From an uncultured Megasphaera sp. (lineage in GTDB: Bacteria; Bacillota; Negativicutes; Veillonellales; Megasphaeraceae), in the NCBI RefSeq assembly GCF_900539295.1, contig NZ_UQBH01000005.1, positions 41,506 to 105,505 on the forward strand: a stretch of DNA of 64,000 bases, in the 5' to 3' direction. Below, piece by piece: positions 17,262 to 25,638 of the stretch (its first letter is position 1; each line of letters begins with the position of its first letter). The notes under the pieces were generated by a model. It saw nothing but the letters and a program-made list of their open reading frames with translations, searched no databases and had not been told where the DNA came from. The position numbers and the translations under genes are program-made.

Positions 17262-17843
17262 CTAGTTATACAGCGCATCGCGCATAAATAAGAAACCGAT
17301 GATGCCGTCGATGAGGATGAGCACCATGATATTGGTATCGAAGAACAGGTTGGCTACGAAAGTACCGATGATGATGAGCAGCGGCAGGATCAGTTTTTTC
17401 CTGCCCTGCTTGACCAACAGGTCGATGCCGACATTGACGATGAGAGCCGTCGCCCCGCACTGCATACCGCGGAGGACCATTTTGATATAGGCATTTTGAA
17501 TGAAATAATCATAACTGTACGAGATAATGGTCAGGGTAATCAAACAGGGCAGAACCGTTGCGACAAGGGCCACCAAGGTCCCCAGGACCCCTGCCATGCG
17601 GTAGCCGAGGATGACGGCACTGTTGACGGCGACGACACCCGGCATAGACTGGGCAATGGCAACCATATCGAGGGTATCCTTATCGCTGATCCAGTGGTAT
17701 TCGTCGACGTACTTGCCCTTGAGCAGGGGAATGATGACGAAGCCGCCGCCGACGGTAAAGGCGCTGATTAAAAAGGTCGATTTGAAGAGAGTCCAATAAA
17801 AATGGGCGTCTCGTTTCGGTGTGACAAGGTCCATGAGTTTCAT
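17262..17843 (-). CDS. Chromate transporter, half-size subunit (ChrA family)
   Basis: 193 residues, one CHR domain: FTVGGGFVIIPLLKGKYVDE and IAQSMPGVVAVNSAVILGYR match the family's conserved N-terminal motifs, followed by four or five further membrane segments. First gene of the two-gene chr operon, divergent from a LysR gene at 17966. The promoter has TTTCAA and TATACT 17 bp apart on the minus strand (-10 at 17878-17883). Confidence 0.92.
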   Translation of the reverse strand: MKLMDLVTPKRDAHFYWTLFKSTFLISAFTVGGGFVIIPLLKGKYVDEYHWISDKDTLDMVAIAQSMPGVVAVNSAVILGYRMAGVLGTLVALVATVLPCLITLTIISYSYDYFIQNAYIKMVLRGMQCGATALIVNVGIDLLVKQGRKKLILPLLIIIGTFVANLFFDTNIMVLILIDGIIGFLFMRDALYN

Positions 17844-17877
17844 CCTTTCTGAAAATAAATGGATTTTTTACATGGCT

Positions 17878-17928
17878 AGTATACCATAGGTGTATCTATA
17901 TTGAAAATATTTGTATCATTGCTATAAT
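17878..17928. promoter_or_regulatory. Divergent chr/LysR promoter region
   Basis: For chr (minus) the -10 TATACT is at 17878-17883. For the LysR gene (plus), TTGAAA (17901-17906), a 16-bp spacer and TATAAT (17923-17928). A short dyad ATAC...GTAT (17881-17895) overlaps the chr -10 and has the T-N11-A form of LysR sites. Confidence 0.5.
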
Positions 17929-17965
17929 ATACGTAAATCATATACCACAAAAAGGAGTATCCCTT

Positions 17966-18832
17966 ATGGACCTTCGCCAACTCACGTATTTCTTAGCCAT
18001 CGCCGAAGAAGGCCAGATCACAGCGGCCGCTCGGCGTCTAAATATGGCCCAACCGCCTTTGAGCCAGCAAATGAAAGCCCTGGAAGAAGAACTGGGTGTC
18101 GAACTCTTTCTGCGGGAACCGCGCAGCGTCACCTTGACCGATGCCGGCGAAATCCTCTACCGCCGGGCCCGCCAGCTCATTACCCTCGCCGACTCGACGC
18201 GCCGCGAAATCGGCGACTTTAAAAACGGCCTGCGGGGCACCTTAGCCATCGGCACCGTCTCGTCATCGGGCAGCGTCATCCTCCGGCCGGCCCTGCGGCA
18301 GTTTCACGACAGCCACCGCGGCATCCGCTTTGAAATCTACGACGGCAACACCTTCCATGTCTTAGACATGCTGCGAAAAGGCCTGATTGAAATCGGCATC
18401 GTCCGAACCCCCTTTAAGCAGGAATCCTTCGACTGCACCTTTTTACCGGAAGAGCCTATGGTCCTGGCCTATGGCGGAAAAGATCCGAAGCCTGACAAAG
18501 AAACCCTTGCCATCGGCGATTTAGAAGGCCTGCCGCTCATCGTCTACCGCCGCTTCAACCAGCTTCTCCTCGACGTCTGCGAAGGCCATAACGTAACGCC
18601 GTCCATCATCTGCCGCAACGACGATGCCCGGACGACCCTCCTCTGGGCCGAAGCCGGACTGGGCTATGCCGTCGTTCCAGCATCAGCCCTGTCTCGTGGA
18701 CGATTGACGACACTGAAAACGAAGGTCATCGACGAACCGCTTCTTCGCACTCGCCTGGCCGTCATCACGGCCAAACATCGCTACCTGTCCGGCATTGCCG
18801 GCCAATTCATCGAAGCCTTAACCAAAGCCTGA
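17966..18832 (+). CDS. LysR family transcriptional regulator
   Basis: 288 residues with the standard layout: N-terminal helix-turn-helix (MDLRQLTYFLAIAEEGQITA, then AARRLNMAQPPLSQQMKALE), and a substrate-binding-like domain from about 90. It resembles the CatR/YwbI-type subgroup in the motif PPLSQQMKALEEELGVELF. Divergent from the chromate-transporter pair, which it presumably controls. AAAGGAG precedes the ATG. Its likely terminator lies inside the convergent ogt gene. Confidence 0.94.
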   Translation: MDLRQLTYFLAIAEEGQITAAARRLNMAQPPLSQQMKALEEELGVELFLREPRSVTLTDAGEILYRRARQLITLADSTRREIGDFKNGLRGTLAIGTVSSSGSVILRPALRQFHDSHRGIRFEIYDGNTFHVLDMLRKGLIEIGIVRTPFKQESFDCTFLPEEPMVLAYGGKDPKPDKETLAIGDLEGLPLIVYRRFNQLLLDVCEGHNVTPSIICRNDDARTTLLWAEAGLGYAVVPASALSRGRLTTLKTKVIDEPLLRTRLAVITAKHRYLSGIAGQFIEALTKA

Positions 18833-18835
18833 GGA

Positions 18836-19342
18836 TTATTCCTTAACGGCCAAGCCCTCCAAATGCAGGAGGGCTATTTTTTTATCGATACCGCCGGCAT
18901 AGCCCGTCGCCTTGCCGCTGGCCCCTAAGACACGGTGGCAGGGAATGATGACCGAAATGGGATTATGACCGACAGCGCCGCCAACGGCCTGGGCCGACAT
19001 GGCCTTCCCCGTCTGAGCTTCAATGGTTTTAGCCAGGGTGCCGTAAGTCGTCGTCTGGCCGTAAGGAATCTGGCAGAGAAGGCCCCACACGCGGCGTCGG
19101 AATTCATTGCCTTCCGGTGCCAAAGGCAGGGTCATGATAGCCGGCATACGACCGGCAAAGTAATCATCAAGCCAATGGGCAGCCTTCTGCAGCACCGGCG
19201 TTTCTTTCACCGTCACCTCAACCCCCTTCAATCCGTCCCTATCATATTTCTGCCCGTCAAACCAAAGGCCGACCAAGGCCGTTTCATTGGCAGCTATGGT
19301 CATCGCCCCTAAAGGCGACGCATAGCCCATCGTATAATACAT
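18836..19342 (-). CDS. ogt: Methylated-DNA-[protein]-cysteine S-methyltransferase
   Basis: 168 residues. The active-site motif IIPCHRVLG is present (Cys at about residue 136), with the preceding GGAVGHNPISV and the DNA-binding helix QIPYGQTTTYGTLA. It removes O6-alkyl groups from guanine by suicide transfer to the cysteine. Only the C-terminal domain plus a short N-terminal fold is present, so it is Ogt-type, not Ada. It is convergent with the LysR gene with a 3-bp gap. Confidence 0.95.
   Translation of the reverse strand: MYYTMGYASPLGAMTIAANETALVGLWFDGQKYDRDGLKGVEVTVKETPVLQKAAHWLDDYFAGRMPAIMTLPLAPEGNEFRRRVWGLLCQIPYGQTTTYGTLAKTIEAQTGKAMSAQAVGGAVGHNPISVIIPCHRVLGASGKATGYAGGIDKKIALLHLEGLAVKE
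18852..18883 (+). terminator. Intrinsic terminator embedded in the ogt 3' end
   Basis: AGCCCTCC (18853-18860) pairs with GGAGGGCT (18868-18875), followed by ATTTTTTT. It would stop plus-strand transcription from the LysR gene. The whole hairpin lies within the last codons of ogt on the other strand. Confidence 0.7.
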
Positions 19343-19502
19343 CGTAAGTACATCCTTTCGATTATTGTGGTCAATCGTTACCTTTTAATTTTCACCTCAC
19401 GGCTATTGTCTATACCGTTCAATCGGTTCTCAATAATTCCTAATTTGTAAATCTCGTCATTCGACCACCTTACCATAATATATATTCCACGTATTAAAAG
19501 AA

Positions 19503-19595
19503 TCAATATTGAAGAAAAATCCTGTAGTTATAATGTTTCTCTCCACCCATTTCCATTTTATACCTTTCATCTCCGCGAGATAAATCCAATCCTCA
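19503..19595 (-). pseudogene. Severed C-terminal tail of the FemAB/GNAT-like gene
   Basis: Reading through the TGA at 19593-19595 in the same frame gives 29 more sense codons starting GLDLSRGDERYKMEMGGE and ending in TGA at 19503-19505. The DLSRGDERYK segment resembles the FD-x-SRGDE-x-YK end motif of BioF2/FemAB-like acyltransferases. It therefore looks like the natural C-terminus cut off by a nonsense change, possibly CGA to TGA. The remaining bases 19343-19502 show nothing else. Confidence 0.55.
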
Positions 19596-20534
19596 AATCG
19601 TTGAATGTTCCTGCAAATATTTAACGCTTTCACTGATCATAACCTTACCCGGTGCATACTGTGAAAAATCACTATCCATGGCTACGATGGGAAAAACAAT
19701 TTCATCAAAATTAGTGAGGAAACCGCTCATAAAAGCAGCCGGGCGATTATTCAAAAATAGGCAAAAGGTATAATGCGAATCCATCTTTTCCATAGCCCAT
19801 GTCAAAGCAGAAAAATATCGATGCTTAAGGAATGGAAAAAAATCTCGCTTGCGGTGTTTTCGTTCTGACTCTCTCTTCGTATAAATTCTCATCAAACTTG
19901 ATAAAAGTTCTTTATTCTCGATAGGTCCCCGAATTACTTCCAAACGAATCTCGGCATTCGTTTTCTTTGCTTTATTGTAAGCCTTATGGAGGTTAGACCT
20001 GGAATTACGGGATAAACCCTGAAAATAACTTTCGTACTCATCTGGAAACATTACCTTAACACAGACTCGGTCCATTTCCATTTTCATACAGTACTGTTCA
20101 GACAACTCATTTTGATGCTGCATGAAGAAATGATAGAGTCGAGAGCGCTGATTTATTTTATAAAGTCTCAGTTCCATCCCACGAAATTGTTGACCTAACT
20201 CGTTTAAAGCCGAAAAAATCTGTTCGTCTGCAATATTTTTATCATAAATAAAATCTAAATTACCAGCCCCGCTAATATTTTCGCCAAAAATATAGACCTT
20301 ATTCTTTTTGACAAATACCGGAATTACCATCAACGGCCTCGTCGGTTCCTTCTCCGCATAATAAATAAAGAAATGGTCTTTTTGGCGCAACGTTGTGGGT
20401 TTTACTTTTTTATATTTAAAAATATATTCATTATATTCTCTAGACGAGTAAGGAAACACATACGCATTCTCTTGATACAGTTTTTTCCAAGTCTCTGTCA
20501 AAGTCGAACTTTTCCAGTCATACTCAATCAACAC
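19593..20534 (-). CDS. FemAB/GNAT-like acyltransferase, probably shortened by a nonsense codon
   Basis: 313 residues. It resembles the GNAT-fold proteins of the FemAB/BioF2-acetyltransferase type found in polysaccharide loci: a conserved middle stretch (SRNSRSNLHKAYNKAKK) and a C-terminal FPFLKHRYFSALTWAMEK, then LFLNNRPAAFMSGF. It probably acylates a nucleotide-sugar or glycan in LPS synthesis (inference). It ends in ...YLQEHSTI just before a family-like C-terminal motif still present in frame, so the product lacks about 30 residues. Low G+C. Last gene of the LPS island. Confidence 0.65.
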   Translation of the reverse strand: MLIEYDWKSSTLTETWKKLYQENAYVFPYSSREYNEYIFKYKKVKPTTLRQKDHFFIYYAEKEPTRPLMVIPVFVKKNKVYIFGENISGAGNLDFIYDKNIADEQIFSALNELGQQFRGMELRLYKINQRSRLYHFFMQHQNELSEQYCMKMEMDRVCVKVMFPDEYESYFQGLSRNSRSNLHKAYNKAKKTNAEIRLEVIRGPIENKELLSSLMRIYTKRESERKHRKRDFFPFLKHRYFSALTWAMEKMDSHYTFCLFLNNRPAAFMSGFLTNFDEIVFPIVAMDSDFSQYAPGKVMISESVKYLQEHSTI

Positions 20535-20564
20535 TCCAACATTCCTCCAATGAACGAAAAAATA

Positions 20565-20720
20565 CTATGCATAGTATTTTTTATACCAAGCAGCAAACTG
20601 TTCCAGCCCTTCTTCAATCGTCGTTTCCGGCTTAAAATCAAAGTCGCGCTGCAATTCGCTGACGTCAGCATAAGTCTGATAGACGTCGCCGGCCTGCATA
20701 GGCAGATATTCTTTTTCTGC
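20565..20720 (-). pseudogene. C-terminal remnant of a UDP-glucuronate 4-epimerase-like gene
   Basis: Fifty-one sense codons and a TAG stop in one frame. EKEYLPMQAGDVYQTYADVS followed by DFDFKPETTIEEGLEQFAAW is the end of the SDR-type nucleotide-sugar epimerases (UDP-glucuronate 4-epimerase/CapI type, about 340 residues). The N-terminal 280 or so residues, with the Rossmann and YxxxK regions, are missing. The 5' side abuts the downstream end of the AT-rich sulfatase-fold gene. The fragment is more GC-rich than its neighbours, so it looks like an older gene cut by a replacement event. Confidence 0.7.
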
Positions 20721-20772
20721 AAAAAAATTATCAGGACACATATAAAAAAGCTCATAAAGATGGCCTCTACAC

Positions 20773-22785
20773 TTAGATATGGCGAACCATCCATGCCGTC
20801 AATGATACATAGTCCGAAGCTAAACGTTCTCCTCGATTACCAGCAACATTATATTTTTCACGCAAATCAATCGTCGCCTCACCTTGAGCTTCGGCCTTTC
20901 CAGACATTACCTCACCCAATTCATCTGTCGTCATCCATTGCTTTGGAGTCACAATATACTCTGGCTGTTCCTGTGTTAGTGATGGATAAAGCGAATAATA
21001 CGTAAAACCTTTAGGTGCAATCAATTCAAAAACCGTAGGCATAATATTCAAATGAGTCCCTATCGTCGCCCCCGAAAACCAGTCTTGCGAAAGATCCCGA
21101 TGATGAATTAACAGCGGTGTACAATATAATTCACGAAACAGATAGTCTCGCGGCACCAACGATGAGTTGCCTAAGTCCCCATACAAACTGGAATGATCTC
21201 CCGTATAAATAAAGAGACTATCGGGAAAAGCATCCTTCATTTCAGCAATAAACTGACTTACAGCTTGGTCAGCATAGCGCGCTGTTCCCAAAGCGCGGCA
21301 GCGGCTTTCACTATCTCTAATATCTGTTTTAATAGTACTATCAAAAACAGACTTATCAAAATTTAATACGTCATATTTCAATTTATAAGGACCATGGTTC
21401 GATGTCGTATAAATAAAATGAAATGTCGGTTCTTCAAAATTCTTGATTCGTCTGGCAGCTTCTTTTAAAAATACATGATCGTATACACCAACCCAAGTCT
21501 GAGGCGCCTTAGGTCCACAAAAAGAAGTTGCACTTTCGACACAGTCAAAACCTTGAGCGATACCAAAATGATTAAAGTTACCATTTGACGCATTGCCACC
21601 ATACCAGTAAATCGTTCGGTAACCTAATTTTTTCATCTGACCGGCAAATGTCGTAGGAACACTTTTTTTCCAAAATAATTCCATCTCATTTAGTTCTAAC
21701 TGTGCGTCATAGATTCCCGCCATCAAAGAAACGATGGATGGTCTGGAAATATTTCCAGCCGGTAAAAATTTATTAAAATAGACTGTATTAGGATTATTAA
21801 TCAAAGCCTTGGTTCCATCCATTATATGCAATCCAGCATATAATGGATCAAGTGCCCATTGCGGTACACTCTCTCCAACAATAAGGAACACATGCTTCGG
21901 CTTTTTGATTTTGGCTCCCTGTGCAGTACGGACAAATGCCATCAGAGGATTTTCTAAAGACTGCCAGTTTAAAAAATAGTCATTGGGCATGATATCTGTA
22001 ATGTGCTGCACTAAGTCTTCATCACTATACTGCATTTCATCTGCCAACGGTTTCCGACGCACCCATTTTAGCGCTACCAAATCGTCGATACATGCTCTAG
22101 CTAAGAAAGAATCTTCCTTGACAATTGAAGGAATTGTATCCCATTCCGGCTTATTTCGATGGTCTAAGGTACCTCCGAATCTGACCCAATAAAAACCGAC
22201 GATAGCTAAGACAAAGACAAGCACATTAAAAGTATATTTCTCAACAGGTAAATCGAAGATAGGCAATCCAATAGAAGGTATGCTCTGCAAAGCAAGACAA
22301 GCTAATAAAACTAAAATAGTATATGGTATATATCCAATCAAGATCCATGCACCATAATCTTCATGAAAAAAAACATCGATAAGATTGCGTTTTTCCGCAT
22401 TTTTACCCATGTTAAGCAAATAATTATATGTATCATGAAAATGGCGATAGAAAATCAGTTTCCCCATAAACGCCGTATATAAAATCACGGCATAAATACC
22501 GCCAATACTTAATCGAAGTTCCAGACCATGCACTCTAAAAAAGTCAAAAAAGGCCGCGGGAATCGAAATTAAAACGAAAGAAACCAAAAACACATAAGCG
22601 TTAAAATCCATCCCCCACCAAAACCCATATCGAAAACATTCAAAAAGGGCTTTTCCTCTGCCACTAAATGAAGAGTACGGTTGATATATTTTTATAAAGG
22701 CTAGTCTAAACACAGCACTCAAAATCGGAAAAAATAAAAATAATTTAATATCCTGTTGCAAGCCATAAAAGAAATATTCAAACAT
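20773..22785 (-). CDS. LTA synthase/phosphoethanolamine-transferase-like membrane sulfatase-fold protein
   Basis: 670 residues. Five transmembrane helices in residues 10-215 are followed by an extracytoplasmic alkaline-phosphatase-fold domain (about 295-600). Metal-site motifs: LIVGESVPQ, a nucleophile region NISRPSIVSLMAG where the usual catalytic Thr may be Ser, TTSNHGPY, and YTGDHSS. Relatives transfer phosphoglycerol or phosphoethanolamine to lipid or glycan. In a diderm with LPS genes around it, LPS decoration is most likely. Low G+C, part of the island. Substrate not assignable. Confidence 0.8.
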   Translation of the reverse strand: MFEYFFYGLQQDIKLFLFFPILSAVFRLAFIKIYQPYSSFSGRGKALFECFRYGFWWGMDFNAYVFLVSFVLISIPAAFFDFFRVHGLELRLSIGGIYAVILYTAFMGKLIFYRHFHDTYNYLLNMGKNAEKRNLIDVFFHEDYGAWILIGYIPYTILVLLACLALQSIPSIGLPIFDLPVEKYTFNVLVFVLAIVGFYWVRFGGTLDHRNKPEWDTIPSIVKEDSFLARACIDDLVALKWVRRKPLADEMQYSDEDLVQHITDIMPNDYFLNWQSLENPLMAFVRTAQGAKIKKPKHVFLIVGESVPQWALDPLYAGLHIMDGTKALINNPNTVYFNKFLPAGNISRPSIVSLMAGIYDAQLELNEMELFWKKSVPTTFAGQMKKLGYRTIYWYGGNASNGNFNHFGIAQGFDCVESATSFCGPKAPQTWVGVYDHVFLKEAARRIKNFEEPTFHFIYTTSNHGPYKLKYDVLNFDKSVFDSTIKTDIRDSESRCRALGTARYADQAVSQFIAEMKDAFPDSLFIYTGDHSSLYGDLGNSSLVPRDYLFRELYCTPLLIHHRDLSQDWFSGATIGTHLNIMPTVFELIAPKGFTYYSLYPSLTQEQPEYIVTPKQWMTTDELGEVMSGKAEAQGEATIDLREKYNVAGNRGERLASDYVSLTAWMVRHI

Positions 22786-23055
22786 AAAAGCTCTCCTTAT
22801 ACTGTCTACTCGGCTGGATTAATATGCATATTCGAATGCTATTAGTCTAACGATCAAAGCACCTATATAGTTTTAACTGACAAGGTTTGCGGTAAATAAT
22901 TCTATAAATAATATAGACGATGTCTCTATTATTATCTTCAACACTTCAATGTAATACAATCCCTCTAATGGAATCAAAAATAAAAGTTCAATCACATTAA
23001 TATATACATCAAACAAATAACAAAAATACACCTAGAAGATATTATCTTATCAGCT

Positions 23056-24288
23056 CTAAGTACGTAATTTGTTTCTATTCACATCGGATACTTCTCTTAA
23101 CTGAATCATTAAAGCTAATATGAACCACAAAGTTCGAATTACAGATGACAGACGATAGGTCGGCTGAAAAACACCAAAAAGTACCATTCCCGCTAAAAAT
23201 ACCGTAAAGAAAATCAAGTCACAAGGATTTCTATGCTCTAGCCACCGTTTAAAGGGCGAAATCAGAAAAAATCCGTAGAAATACAGCAAGCCTAAAAAAC
23301 CAATAGTTCCGGTTTCAGCCAATAATTGCATATAATTACTGTGGGCATGCGGTAAATTTTGAGTCTCTTCCGCATATCGGTATCCTTTATTTTTATAATA
23401 CCAGTTCCAATTATTTAGTCCAACCCCATTGATTGGATAATCCTTAAACATATCAACGCTCGCCTTCCAGGCCCATATACGATCAACATTTGATTTATTA
23501 GTTGTCGTATTCATTGTGGTAGATAAACGTTCCACGTATTTAGGACTACTTCCAATAGTGCCACCGATCAGTAAAAGTATAATCAAAACAATCCCTGCAA
23601 TCTTTTTGCTGTTCCGCAAATAATAAAACAAATAAAAGGGAGCAACTAAAGCGCTGACTAAAAATGCACCTCTTCCAAAACATCCAAAAAGTCCGGCAAT
23701 CGAACTAATCACACCTAAAAGTGCAAATTTTTTAATATTTTTATCAAAAGATGAATCCAAAAGAATAATAGCTGACAGAGCCAAAACCATACAAATAATC
23801 GCGGTCAAATCCAGATAGTCGCCATGAAACCCACGGCCTCTCTCCCAATGCAAGATAAAAAACTGATAACAAGCCACAAAACAATCTATCGAAAAAACGC
23901 CTAAAAAACCCGCTAATATCTTTAATAAATACTCTTTCTGCCGTACAAAAGCAACGATTAAAACAAAGACCATAAAGCGCCAAACCCAATCGCCTAAAAA
24001 ATAGTAAAATGTGGCAGCTTTATTATCAACGTCAATAATAGAAAATAAGGCCGCTGCAAAAAAAATCCCTACTGCTTTCATATACTTCTTTGCCAAAGGA
24101 TTTAATTCTAATCTTTTCCCGTTTTTCCACCATAAGTAAACCCCCATCAGAGTTGCTAGCGCTAGTGAAATTTGAGAAACAGCTGTGGATAATCGAGTTA
24201 AGCAAACTCCCAGTCCAATCAAAACGGCCATCACAATCTCAAAAACTGGTGCTGATTGGTAAAAGCTTATTTTATTATTGTTCTCCAT
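23056..24288 (-). CDS. O-antigen ligase (WaaL/RfaL family)
   Basis: 410 residues with about 11-12 hydrophobic segments and the Wzy_C signature loop: GRGAFLVSALVAPF, then a long periplasmic loop ending VGLNNWNWYYKNKGYRY and HAHSNYMQLLAETGTIGFLGL. The His-rich HAHSNY motif is typical of WaaL-type ligases that join O-polysaccharide to lipid A-core; Wzy polymerases look similar, so that remains an alternative. The 22786-23055 gap below it is AT-rich with no gene seen. Confidence 0.85.
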   Translation of the reverse strand: MENNNKISFYQSAPVFEIVMAVLIGLGVCLTRLSTAVSQISLALATLMGVYLWWKNGKRLELNPLAKKYMKAVGIFFAAALFSIIDVDNKAATFYYFLGDWVWRFMVFVLIVAFVRQKEYLLKILAGFLGVFSIDCFVACYQFFILHWERGRGFHGDYLDLTAIICMVLALSAIILLDSSFDKNIKKFALLGVISSIAGLFGCFGRGAFLVSALVAPFYLFYYLRNSKKIAGIVLIILLLIGGTIGSSPKYVERLSTTMNTTTNKSNVDRIWAWKASVDMFKDYPINGVGLNNWNWYYKNKGYRYAEETQNLPHAHSNYMQLLAETGTIGFLGLLYFYGFFLISPFKRWLEHRNPCDLIFFTVFLAGMVLFGVFQPTYRLSSVIRTLWFILALMIQLREVSDVNRNKLRT

Positions 24289-24302
24289 TTTATATTCACC
24301 AT

Positions 24303-24588
24303 CTAGATTAGATTTATTATTTCAAAAGCTATTCGAATAACTTTTCCATATATTCCCACTCAGAAATAATAATTTTTTAATAGATATACTTTCAAGATAA
24401 AGCCTATATCCTCAGCCTTGATTTCACAGAAGAACTTGTACCTTCCTTATACCATCCATCAATGTTTCCACCATTAAATCATTATAGATATTCATAAATG
24501 GCCTATAGATATTAAATTGACAAACAGCGCTATAATACATAGCTCATCGAACCATTGGATTGAGAGAAAAAGCATATCCAGCCTCAAA
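24303..24588 (-). pseudogene. Possible degenerate coding remnant
   Basis: In one minus frame, directly after the GT9 tail, protein-like text is broken by TGA codons. FEAGYAFSLNPMVR is followed by stop, then CQFNIYRPFMNIYNDLMVE and TLMDGIRKVQVLL, stop, and GYRLYLESISIKKLLFLSG. The first part stays readable over about 50 codons with one stop. I do not recognise a family. Weak evidence: AT-rich DNA can give such reading by chance. Confidence 0.3.
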
Positions 24589-24723
24589 CTATTTGAATAA
24601 ATGATACAATTCATCATTCTCTACTAATTGATTAAAAACTATTTGTGCTGTAATATTTTTCATGCATTTCACCGTCTTACACTTACGTGCAGTTTCATCA
24701 TTGCATGGTGAACATTCATAGTT
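24589..24723 (-). pseudogene. Frameshifted C-terminal tail of the GT9 gene
   Basis: One frame off from the upstream gene, 44 sense codons read NYECSPCNDETARKCKTVKC and on to ...LYHLF. This Cys-rich tail (C-x2-C ... C-x4-C) is the usual end of GT9 heptosyltransferase-like proteins of this group. The ORF upstream stops 3 bp earlier in another frame, so a 1-nt loss (or 2-nt gain) in the A/T-rich run near 24725-24735 separated the two. Confidence 0.65.
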
Positions 24724-25613
24724 TAAATATATTGGCGTACATTTTTTCTAGGCGCCCAACGTGAAGGTAGATCCTTACTAAAAAGAGGAATAACAAACGT
24801 TCCTAAAGCACCTGCAATATGCATAGGGCCACTATCCGGAGTAACAACACATTTAGCCCGTCTAATTAATTCAATCAGTTGTAATATTGAGGTTTGATTA
24901 AATAAACTATGTGGGGAATTAGGTAAAACCTCTTGTTCATCAGATAACTTACCTGTAATTATAACTGGTATATTATATTTCTTTTTAACTAAATCCAAAA
25001 ATTTTATCACCTCTTTTACTGGCCAATTTCTCCTTTCAAATCCAGTAAACGGGGTCAATAAAATGAACGGAGCATGGGGCGGTATTCCGATATCGTTCAT
25101 CAGTTTATCTACTTCTTTTTTCGTGTCATCGCCAGGAATAGATACATCACAGTCGCTCATATCACCATCTATAGAAATGCCTAGAGCTTCTGAAAAAATT
25201 TTAGCATTTGTTTCCGCCGCATAGCAGGTTGATTTAGCTACATTATTGACCAATGAATGTGTTAAACATTTAGTTAGTGCCTTTCCCTTACGTGGAACGC
25301 CTGCTCGAACTTTGATTCTAAAAAGCCAAGCAAAAGGCAATATATGTGGTTGCCAATCGGTAAAAACGACCGCATCCTGTCCAAATAAATTAGGCAAAAC
25401 TCTATATCGCCCTAAAAAACGTCCCCGTTTTATACAGACAACATCATCAATATAAGGAATACGATTAATAACATCAACAGTTTTATCAATAGTCATAATT
25501 GTAATTTTACAAGTAGGGTATAATTCTTTAATTCGCCTTAGGACTGGGGTATACATAATCAAATCACCAACCCCACCACCGGTTGTCATAAATATTTTCT
25601 TATGCTCCCACAT
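24723..25613 (-). CDS. GT9 heptosyltransferase-like protein, 3' end frameshifted
   Basis: 296 residues in this frame. The N-terminal Rossmann start FMTTGGGVGDLIMYTPVLRR and the C-terminal nucleotide-sugar site (CVVTPDSGPMHIAGALGTFV then IPLFSKDLPSRWAPRKN) define the ADP-heptose:LPS heptosyltransferase family (GT-B). It ends abruptly in VRQYI, while its natural Cys-rich C-terminus continues in another frame at 24589-24723. The core catalytic regions are intact; activity without the tail is uncertain. LPS core assembly role inferred from family and neighbours. Confidence 0.8.
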   Translation of the reverse strand: MWEHKKIFMTTGGGVGDLIMYTPVLRRIKELYPTCKITIMTIDKTVDVINRIPYIDDVVCIKRGRFLGRYRVLPNLFGQDAVVFTDWQPHILPFAWLFRIKVRAGVPRKGKALTKCLTHSLVNNVAKSTCYAAETNAKIFSEALGISIDGDMSDCDVSIPGDDTKKEVDKLMNDIGIPPHAPFILLTPFTGFERRNWPVKEVIKFLDLVKKKYNIPVIITGKLSDEQEVLPNSPHSLFNQTSILQLIELIRRAKCVVTPDSGPMHIAGALGTFVIPLFSKDLPSRWAPRKNVRQYI

Positions 25614-25638
25614 AATAAGTTAACCTCAATTCGCCACA

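Noticed and set aside
20528..20794. 88-codon ORF overlapping the epimerase remnant
   Set aside because: Different frame from the recognisable epimerase end and without family features.
22786..23055. Possible gene in the AT-rich gap between waaL and the sulfatase-fold gene
   Set aside because: Longest readable stretch is about 38 codons with no start context or family resemblance.
19503..24588. TGA read as a sense codon (alternative genetic code)
   Set aside because: Several in-frame TGA codons occur in the LPS island, but intact housekeeping genes here (yicC and purM/purN neighbours) use ordinary stops including TGA, so decay is simpler.
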